A stretch of DNA of 64,000 nt from Tetmemena sp. SeJ-2015 (Eukaryota > Ciliophora > Spirotrichea > Sporadotrichida > Oxytrichidae), in NCBI GenBank assembly GCA_027382625.1, contig JAJKFJ010020979.1, positions 186,001 to 250,000 on the forward strand, given 5' to 3'. How positions within the stretch are numbered: position 1 is the first letter of the stretch; every line of letters starts with the position of its first letter. Both the position numbers and the translations under genes were made by a program. Of this stretch, positions 55,540 through 64,000 are shown piece by piece. Under the pieces are notes generated by a model. That model did not search any database. It was not told the origin of the DNA and saw only the letters and a program-made list of their open reading frames with translations.

Positions 55540-58500
55540 AAAAAATTATTCTCCCAAAAGTTCCCCCTTTTAAATTTTTTGTTGAAAAATAAGCGTTTAA
55601 TCTATCATTCCTCATTTCCCAACAAATTTTTATTTAAATTACTTCTTATTTTCAATCTTAATTGCCTTTACATCCTCCTTTTCCAAAAAGGAAATTTAAA
55701 TCTGCATCGAGCTTCCAGTGGCTTAGGTGAATATTTGCCTTATCTGAGGTTGCTACATAATTATTTCTGGATTTTATCTCTATTATGAAACTTAAGGTCC
55801 GACCTTAGACTCTTAAATTAGCTTGTAATGTTTTGGATTTTGAATTAAGTTTGTTTCAGGGTCGAAAAGAGGAGAGAAATTGTTAACCTCAGCTGTAGTC
55901 TTCTTCTAGAAATTCTTGTTTGAATCACATTTAAACCCTATTCTTGATCTAGGGAACCCAAGTTATTACACCCCAAAATGTTTTTTTTAAAAAATAAATC
56001 GTTTTTTAAATTTAAAAAATTAAATTAATTAAGTTTTTAAATATTTTGTTTTAATTATGCAAAAGAATTCAATTTTTATAGCTTTAATTTCTATATATTT
56101 AATCTTAATTTTAAATTTAGATCTAGCTTATTAAAAAATGAAGGTATCTTCGATTATAGATTACTGATTCATGAATAAGCCATTATCAATTATTTTAGAG
56201 GTATCATTAAAATCAATAGTATCCTCCAAATTTCCATCTAACTCTCCGTTTCTAATGAAATTTTGGTATTTTAAAAAATTGAACTAAATAATTTTCAGCT
56301 TGATCTATGCTATCGTCTAACTCTTCCCTCTCTGCTTAGTTGTTTGGGTCTACCTTTCTAATTAAATTTTTAAATTTTGGCAATTTCCCTCTTGTTTAAT
56401 TATTAAATTATTGCTCCAAAGTCAATCTTTACCCCTTTCCCAAAAAGTTTGTAGATTGCTTTAAATTCTTAAATAGTAAAAAACTTCAACTCCCTCACTT
56501 TCTTGTTAAGTGCAAACGATAAAAGCTAGGCTCCTTAATCCTTCCTTCTTCTGATTTCTTATTGACTCAGAACGGGAGCAGAGGGTAAGCTCAACCCGAC
56601 TTGTCCTTAGGTAAAAGATTAGCCTGCTGTTGTCGGTGCTTGAGATAAGAATTGATCATTCTGATTTTGATTCTTAACATAAGACTAGGATTAGCTGTTG
56701 GGAAATTTTTTTTTTAAAAAATCCCCCGCTAGTTCTTTTAAAAAGGGAAGAAATATGATTCTCTTTTAATTTGCTGAATGCAAAAAACTTGTTGTTCTTC
56801 TGATTATCCTTTAGCATCATCACAAATTTAAAAAAGTAAAGCCCCGTTTTTTTTTTGCTTTCTTAACTTGAAAGCCTCCCAAAGATTTTTTTTAAATTCG
56901 TTGAAGTTCGTCTTTTGTTATTAAAGGGTTTTTAAGAATTTTAACCGATTTTTTTTTTTTTTTTTTCCTTAAAAATTTGGGGGATTGAATAATTATAATC
57001 TTTTCAGAGAAAATAAAAATTTAAATTTTGGGTGTTTTTTAAAAAATTTCTTTATTAATTTCCCCCTATCTGTTAGACTCCATCACTTTCTTGCCGCTTT
57101 TGGTAAAGTGGAGATGCTAACATTTGATTAAGCCCCACTACTAATTTATGGCCCTGTTTGCTTCCTTTCTACAGTTAAAATTCCCTCCCCCAGTTTTACC
57201 CTTGATTTTGGTTTTAGTGGAAATTTTAAATTTAAAAACGATGATTGGTTAAAAAAAAAAGAGATTGAACTTTTTTCGTTGAAAAACGATTACCCCTACT
57301 GAGCTTGTTCGATAATTAAAAAAAATAAAAAAAGTTCTTCAAATTTTAATCGCAGATATATCCCCTTCTTTCTCCCTTTTATTTTTATTAAAATTTGTCG
57401 TTTAACTTGTATGACTCTCCCTTTACCAAAAATTCAAGGGGAAAAATTTTTTTAATTTTAGCGAAACGAATTCTTATATATTCAAAGGGACATTACGCAT
57501 ATTTTTTTCCCTTTTAATTTTTATCTATTTTTCTCTTTTTTTTTTAAAATTTAGCTTAATATGAAAATTAATAGGGGAGGTCCCCGGTCCCCTATTTTAG
57601 CTTTCATTAGGTATCTAATTCTATTGCCTAAACAAAGCTGATAGGTCTTTTTATTCAATTGCAAGTGATTTTTTTGAATTTCCGATTCCTTGCGCCATCA
57701 TATATGTTGGATCTATAAGGTGGGGTTTTGAGGATGGCTTTTATAGTATATGGGTTTTTACATTCTTGATTTAAATTTTTTCGCCCTATCCCTCAACTGT
57801 GAATTTTTGAGAGTAAACGAACATTATATAAGGTCTCTCTCCAGCTTTCCCTTTGATGGTGCTTTTATTTTTTTATTGGGAACCCAGTGTTCCTTGGGTT
57901 GGGGTTTGGTGCTTTTGCCAAATTTTACTTTGGGGGATCTTTTATATATAAATTTCTCAAAAGGTTATGCCCCAGGTTTTTATTTTTTTTTAAAAGAGTT
58001 TTTTGATGGTCGTAGTAACCCCTTCCTTGTTCCCTCATTCTCTATTAGTGGGAAATATTGGTTTCCCTTCAAATTCCCTTTGGTTTAGGGGGTGCTATCT
58101 GCAAAATTTTTCCAATGAGCTTTGTTAACTTGATTTCTTTGTTGAAGAAAAGCTTTCTAGTATTGGTTCAAATTGCTGGAGCCTTAAGTTCCCAAAACTC
58201 TGCCACTATTTGTCGATTATCCGCCGCCTCCCGGCCCACCCCCTTTTTCCCCTTTTGTATGAAATATTTTGTTTAATCACTTGTTTCCCCCAAAGATTAA
58301 AGGGTAGGGGTTGAAATTGAATGTATTTGAAAGCGAAGAGAGGGGCGTTGGGTTTTGGGTTCATTTTTGTTTGTTGAGATCTTTTAGAAAAGAGAAGAGA
58401 TGCTATTTTAAATAGACTCTGTCACTATATTAAATGTGTTCATCTTCGCATATCACAAACCAGATAAATATTTTAAAATCCCAATTTGCTTTATAAATTT

Positions 58501-58700
58501 ATTTTCCTATAAAAACGTTTATTTGTGGGTTTTTAAATTTTTAATTTTCTAATTAAATATATTGGGATCAAACCAGGGATTGTAAATTTTCTTTATAGGT
58601 ATTGCTTTTTTTTACTCCCCTTTCCCCTTTAATATCAAAATATTTACTTTTTAATTAAGTAAACTTTTGGTTTGTGGGAAATTTAAATAAATCTTTGTAA
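55540..58700. other. Homopolymer-rich, gene-poor region (possible degraded repeat)
   Basis: Long runs of T, A, C and G break every frame. The longest plus-strand stop-free pieces (57,750-58,276) have no recognisable domain. A CACCCCAAAATG string at about 55,969 recalls a TBE tip, but no matching inverted end was found. It is either a decayed transposon or unpolished sequence. Confidence 0.4.
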
Positions 58701-58890
58701 AGGGAAAACTGCTATAGCTGCACTAAGTAGTAGCAATTCTTGATGTCAGCCCCTTGATGCAATTTTTGCAAATTAAAAACTCAATAAGAGCGAAACATCT
58801 TAAAAATAATGTGTTTCCACATCTAAAATAATAAGGCTTAAGTTTTTAAAATTTTTGGTATAAAAGAATTGTAGATATACCAAGATAACG

Positions 58891-61800
58891 ATGGATTAAG
58901 TATTTATGGACTCAATGGACGACATAAGCTACTTCACCTCTATCGACCCAGATGAGGAATTATCCTTTAAACTTCATTTGACTAACACGCAATTCACTAA
59001 CTAGTCCAAGGAGGTAAGTCTAAAACATATTTCCTCATTTTTACAATCATGATCTAATTATTTAAAAATTCATCAAAAAGATAAGAAAGAAGACGAGATG
59101 GTTTGCCCATCTCACATAATTGTTGAAAAAATATTAATCTCTGTTATTAGAAAGGGAAAATGCGATTGAAAATGTTTATCTGTGAAGATTCACTTACAAC
59201 TAAGAGATAATAAACTTTCAAAGTGCGCTAGTCTATTTATAATCCTCAAGGATATTCTCCGTTTGGTGGCTTCTAAAAAGAGATAGCTCTCAATCTTTCA
59301 GATAGCTCAGATAGCTTTGAATAAGATAAATCTAATAATTCCTCTGCGCTAAAAGAAAAGAAAATCAAAATTAGGCAAAGATCGATCGCCTCAGCTTACC
59401 CTGATTTTCAAGTAAAGAAAGAGGGGAAATTCAAAGATCCTATTTGGGAATCTAAAGAGATTTAGACAGAATAGAACTCAGTCGTAATTGTAAATGATAA
59501 ATATCTTTAAATATCTTATGATTTAGATTGAATCGGATTATGAATTCAGATATTGCAACAAGTTTGATAAGATGTGGTCGACTTCTATTATATTTGTAAC
59601 AATCTTATTATTTCAATATTTCTGTTAGGGGTTTGAGTTAGACTAGGGCTCTACAAGCTCTACTAAAACAATAAAGGGATACATCTCAATAGAGATCTTG
59701 GTAGCAGCTGTTGGACCGAGACATTTTGATTTAGAAATTAAAGACTTTGACAATGGAAAAGCCTTAGGAAGGCTACAATTCGATTTGACTATAATAATAA
59801 TAATAATAACAACGCACTTTAGACGAACTAGCGTCTTGCGTGTTATATGTTAAACTTAGGGAAGTCATAACGACCACTCCCGTGTTAATTATCACTCATT
59901 TTCTCCTTCTTTTCCCTTCTGGTGTTGTAAAATTTGTCTCTTAGGAGAAAATGTCTTACTTCTCCTTCTGACCGTGATTTTTCTTGCTCAAAACTTCCGT
60001 GATTTTCATGTAGAGTTTGTCATATTCACTCCTGACATCGCCGTTAAATTTTATTTCGTTTAGGGCTAAAAGAATGTCGTTTAGTATGTCTCGTACAACA
60101 GCATCGGTTTGTTTAGGTCTGTCAGAGGAGAGCCTGGTATGTAGTAGAAGTTCCAACCAGATTCTCTCCCACTCTTCATTGTCTGTTCCCATAGCTGGGA
60201 TAGGTCTGTCTGTGTTGAGTTCAGCAGCTAGGGTTTTCAGTCTTTTGTCCATTATAGAGTGGTAGAAATTAGCATCGTCTTGGTGTCTATAGATCAGTGT
60301 CATTTGTGAGATACAGCCTGGGGCTTCCATAATCATGTATTCCTTTACTCTCTACATTATGAAAGGGGTTTCCAGGATGTGTGCTGAGATGTGTCCAAGT
60401 ATGCTTTCAACATTGATTTCTTCCCAATCAATTTGAAGATCCTCTTCCAAATCCATAGGGAGAAAATAGTCCAGAATTTCCCTGTAGTTGATTATGATTT
60501 TTTCTCTTCTGTGGTTCCATTCTTAGTCAACTGATGTATTTTAGACAGCCTGTTTAATTCTCTTGTATTTATTTACCTTATTAGCCACCCGTATTTGGTA
60601 ATCAGATTCACAGTCCAGGATTGTCTTAATCAAGAGTTATTAACCAACTATGATCTCTTGTTTCAGGTCTTGAATCATTTAAAGGACAAGGTCATAGTCA
60701 TTCGATCTTGGGTTAAATTAGTCAAGAAAACTGGCCAGTTTTCCCGACCAGATTTCTGTTCTGTTCTGGAGGGTACTATATAGTAGGTTGGCATGGGGGT
60801 AGGTAGTAGGTAATGGCGTCTTGTTCAAGATTTCAGGATCAAACTCAAATTTGAATTCTTTAGGTTCCTTCATCTTAATTTCTTCATCTGAGGGCATCTG
60901 GTGTTAAGGTTCGATCAGGCTTTAGAATTTTTCCCATGTTAAGGCGAAGGATTTAGTTTTCCATTTATCGTCCTTATACAATATGTAATGGGTAGCAAAA
61001 TTGGTAGCAATAATGAGGGATCCAAGAGATCTGGAACCCCAGTCAAATTCAGCTTTACCTTCCTCGTACATTAGGTCTAGCAAGGTCATAGCATAATTTG
61101 TTTAGCCAGTGATCGAGTTGAGTTGTGATTCAAGGGTAAGATACTCTTAGGTGGAGTGGTTCCAGAGAGTTCTTAACCAAATTTTTAGCAAGTAGTAGAC
61201 TTAAGCCGAAAGGAAACTGAGTCCTCCTCTTTTGAAGGCTAGTAAGTACTTGCACGATAAATCCAGGTCTTATCGTTTGAGGTGTTGTTGGAATTCTACG
61301 AAAACCTTGTGGGTTGTGGAATCAAAGGAAGAGGGAAAGCTTCCCTAGATAAGCAGGTCACTCATAGCACTCACCGTATAGCCTATCTATTAAGATTCTA
61401 ATTTAATATTTTTCGATTTGACTATGGAATAGTTGAAATTTGTAGAGGTTGCACTTAACGAGATTACCTGCAAGTTAAATGGAAAGGAAGAGAAGCCCCT
61501 TTATGCTCAATTCAAGTGCATTTCAATACTTTATTCATTGAAAAGTGTATCATATTTTATTTAGACTAACGCGATACCAGAAATGAGTTAGCCAACAGTC
61601 ACTCAAACAGGAAAGTACAAAAAGGCTTCAAACAACACAAATTACAAGTGGAAGCAATCGGATTCTCTTTTCGACACTCCATCAGTCAAAGACCTCTTAA
61701 GTTTGGAAAGCTTGAAAAATGCAACATTGCAAGTACTTATCAAAGTAGATTTAGAATATACAGAGCAGCAAAGAGAAAAAGTTTTGCAAAAGATACAAGA

Positions 61801-63836
61801 AAATAAGCAATATTTCTCTTCAATAATTTTATATTCTCAAGAAAAATAATAGCTGCTCTCACGGAAAAGTTTGGAAGAAGATGACTTGGATTCATTTCTA
61901 CTTGATGAAACAGAGAAGCAATCCAAACCAACTAAGGTAACTCTAGATCCAAATGATTTAAAAAGCACACAAAGGGAAAGAAAGATGAGTATGCTAGTCA
62001 TGGCCAAAACTAAATTTAAATCTACAACAGTTTCTTCAAGCACGATGTCTTAGATTCAAAAGATACAAGCTGATATCGAGGAATAGAAGAAAAAGTCAGC
62101 TTAAAATGTAGATCTAGATGTAGACATAGACAACTTAATACTTGAGACTCCAGTTCTATCAATGCATAGATCTAAATCAATTTCCTAAAGTCTCTCAAGA
62201 CGGTAAAGCTTGATGACTGATGCTAGAAACTATTATCAAAACTATAGGAAGGAGAACTTAGAGAAAAGATAAAGCGTAGATGAAGAGGATTTAGCATTTG
62301 ATAATGACTAAATCGCTGAATGCTTCATTGGATTTTCAAAACTCTTGCAAACTTTTGATAATCCTAACATTTGTTTTATTAACAGAGTACAGACAATTTG
62401 AGAAAAAAGATTCCTTCCTTCTTCACAACAAGCTCAGTTTTCATTAGAAATCATCTCACGCCATTTCATTTAGTAAATCTATAAACAGCGACTTTAACTT
62501 TAGCTCTTAATTAAATACGGATGCATTTGGAGACCTCTCTGTAAAATAAAGAAAGCGCGCTGAGAGAAAATCTTATGAGGAGAAACTCTGGAGAATGGGC
62601 AAGATTATAGGATATATAAGAGGAAGCTTTAACATCTCTAATCTTAAAATTTTCATTTGAGAGTAAGTTTTATAGAGATAATCTTCCAGTGATGAACTAA
62701 ATGACTCTAGGTATCCTTACTGAGAATGGTATTGTGATGAATCAGATACCAATCTTATTGATGCAGAATTAAGACTCTACCCTTCTTAAGCTAATTGGAA
62801 TTTCTAGCAACAAAAATGAGAGCGTGGCTAAGTTGGTAGATTTAACTCATAAGTTGCAAAAAATTGATACCTTGAAGCCAAAGAACACAGCAGCTAAATT
62901 CAAGCAAAATACTGAAAGAGAAAAGTGTATCCAAGATCTCCTGAAACTTCTGGTAGATGAAAAGAAGCACTCAGTTGGATCAATTTTTAAATACTTTGAT
63001 GAGCTAGACTTGATACATGGTTAGCAAGCTCTAATTGACCTAGCTTTTCATTGCTTGATCTACGTTGAAAATGTTAAATACGAGTTCAAGAAAGACTACT
63101 ACGAAATTATTTAGAGAATCCTTAACAGGGGAGAATTCAGACTGAACCATATGACCATACTTACCGACTCACAGATTCAATCTCTTCATGATTATATTTT
63201 AAGCAGATTTTAAATTACTTTATTAGTAAGGAGATGACGCTACTCAGTATGAAGCAATCAGATAGGAGAAAATTAAGATGGCTCAGTATTATCATAAACT
63301 CATATACTAGTCTCTTGAAGATGCTCTTAATAAGTTTTGCAGGAAAGATGTTGAGCCCTACATGAGGTAGTACCTTGAGAGCTGTATTTCGATAAATTTC
63401 TTCAAGGTGCCCGAATTCTAGGCTGTGTTTTTAGATTGCCTAAAAGAGGCAGAAAACTTTGAAGCTTCAATCAAGGAATGGAAAGGCATAAATTGGGATT
63501 TAGATCTTGATGAGCAACAATAATTAAGAGTATAATTTTCCTTTGTGGCAATAATTTGATACTGGCCTCATAAAGCTTTTTGACTGGAAATAGAACTTCT
63601 ATGATCATGTTCCAAAATCTAAGGAGGTCGAAGATGCTCTTAGATATGTTGGAAGAATAAGAATGAATAATAAGTGGCAGGCAAAAGTTCAAAAGAGAAC
63701 TATAGCATTTTTCTAGATTGTGAAGAACTGGTCAGAATTCATTCAAAAGAAAGTTTAATTGCTATTGATATATACACTTGTATTTAAGTTTCTACCTATT
63801 CTCTATATTGGCAAGATATTCCAGGATATCGAGTGA
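58891..63836 (+). CDS. Large protein with C2-like region, split by a gene-bearing IES
   Basis: ATG 58891 starts MDQVFMDSMDDISYFTSIDP. A GTAAGT intron begins at 59014. After a 22-bp IES (59516) coding leads to GYISIEILVAAVGPRHFDLE and IKDFDNGKALGRLQFDLT, where the 1.63-kb IES interrupts. It resumes MEQLKFVEVALNEITCKLNG, a beta-rich, C2-like pattern. Then come charged helical stretches (EYTEQQREKVLQKIQENKQY; LSRKSLEEDDLDSFLLDETE). A helical C-terminal half follows (ECFIGFSKLLQTFDNP; LLVDEKKHSVGSIFKYFDEL; YMRQYLESCISINFFKVPEF). The last block ends PILYIGKIFQDIE, TGA 63834-63836. Joins at about 61,530, 62,400, 62,660, 63,230 and 63,540 were not resolved. C2 domains bind phospholipids or proteins; the protein's role is unknown. 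Confidence 0.65.
59516..59537. other. Short IES, pointer TTATGA
   Basis: TTATGA at 59516-59521 and 59538-59543; 22 bp with a TGA. Removal joins VNDKYLQISY to EFRYCNKFDKM in frame. Confidence 0.8.
59779..61411. other. 1,633-bp IES carrying an intact ORF, pointer TTCGATTTGACTAT
   Basis: An exact 14-bp direct repeat TTCGATTTGACTAT lies at 59779-59792 and 61412-61425. Removing one copy and the interior joins KALGRLQFDLT to MEQLKFVEVALNEI in frame in the host gene. The left edge then has a run of ATA/AAT triplets (59,791-59,808) and a small hairpin (AGACG...CGTCT, about 59,820-59,835). No terminal inverted repeat or C4A4 tip is present, unlike a TBE. Interior composition is richer in G+C than short IESs nearby. 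Confidence 0.85.
59896..61365 (-). CDS. Intact 489-residue ORF inside an IES (candidate germline-limited gene)
   Basis: Minus-strand ATG 61365 to TGA 59898-59896, 490 codons including the stop, with no in-frame TGA, intron or pointer-bounded break. It uses TAA/TAG as Gln many times. It begins MSDLLIQGSFPSSFDSTTHK. It continues with a mixed, globular composition (LDLSCKYLLAFKRGGLSFLS; YYLLKIWLRTLWNHSTQEYL; FNPRSNDYDLVLQMIQDLKQ) and a helical, charged C-terminal third (WERIWLELLLHTRLSSDRPK; LMKITEV-like KLYMKITEVLSKKN). It ends with the basic tail TTPEGKRRRK. It fills 90% of the IES, opposite to the host gene. I see no DDE transposase, zinc finger, polymerase or kinase motif, and I do not recognise the family. 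Codon-level integrity suggests selection or recent arrival. Confidence 0.8.
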
Positions 63837-64000
63837 TAGTAAAGTCGGGGGGCGCCTTTCCTCGTCATCCACTTTTTTTCATGAAAATACTAAAAATCAC
63901 TATCCGGCCTAAAATCAGCTAAAAATACCGATTTTTTAGTCCAAATTCAAATCCAGAGGGCCTATCCTGGTCATATTATTTAATTAAAATTCTTTTGGAA
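63837..64000. other. 3' flank, no feature
   Basis: A short GC-rich string (63,848-63,860) is followed by AT-rich sequence. No ORF; the window ends. Confidence 0.4.

Noticed and set aside
57750..58276. Two overlapping hydrophobic ORFs
   Set aside because: Homopolymer-rich sequence, Phe/Leu/Pro bias from T- and C-runs, no family resemblance.
55969..58700. Second complete TBE at 56-58.7 kb
   Set aside because: One C4A4-like string but no matching inverted end or shared inner repeat could be found.
1..64000. Scrambled or inverted MDS order
   Set aside because: Every pair of segments I could join was in linear order and the same orientation; no inverted pointer pair with coding support was found.
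1..64000. CRISPR arrays, prokaryotic operons or ribosome binding sites
   Set aside because: No regularly spaced repeats; introns, ciliate code and IESs show a eukaryotic germline genome.

Overview
The window reads as germline (micronuclear) DNA of a hypotrich ciliate, most like Oxytricha/Sterkiella. Three things support this. (1) Long coding frames exist only if TAA and TAG are read as glutamine and TGA alone as stop. (2) Genes are cut by short AT-rich segments flanked by 2-14 bp direct repeats (pointers). Removing one repeat plus the segment restores the reading frame again and again, as expected of internal eliminated sequences (IESs) between macronuclear-destined segments (MDSs). (3) A 4.29 kb element at 31.8-36.1 kb has inverted ends that begin with C4A4-like (telomere-like) sequence, the hallmark of telomere-bearing element (TBE) transposons. 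All segments I could join are in linear order; I found no scrambled gene.

Layout. 1-0.44 kb: end of an UNC93-like transporter. 0.6-5.1 kb (+): a Ser/Asn/Gln-rich protein. 5.3-13.1 kb (-): one giant Gln/Ser-rich protein ending in a Cys/His cluster. 13.4-18.7 kb (+): a small coiled-coil protein, a RING/B-box (TRIM-like) protein and enkurin. 19.1-25.8 kb (-): a large leucine-rich-repeat protein assembled from many MDSs. 26.0-28.3 kb (+): an Asn/Ser/Gln-rich protein. 28.3-51.2 kb: a repeat-rich zone. It holds tandem and partial copies of small multi-pass membrane protein genes, a TBE, two copies of a MATE-type transporter gene whose IESs sit at the same sites, and a PG-rich (SHIPPO/STPG) ciliary protein gene lying between duplicated blocks. 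51.6-55.5 kb: an unknown Ser-rich protein, a mitochondrial protein with an SRP54/Ffh M-domain-like region, and an acidic-tailed small protein. 55.5-58.8 kb: homopolymer-rich, gene-poor sequence. 58.9-63.8 kb (+): a C2-like gene.

The most striking feature is in that last gene. A 14-bp direct repeat brackets a 1,633-bp IES whose interior is almost filled by one intact antisense ORF of 489 codons. This is a candidate germline-limited gene carried inside an eliminated sequence.

Limits. Several MDSs contain single-base frame breaks, often in homopolymers, and three patches show inflated homopolymers, so base-level errors are likely. Gene models outside the explicitly joined MDSs are therefore approximate, and no database search was possible.
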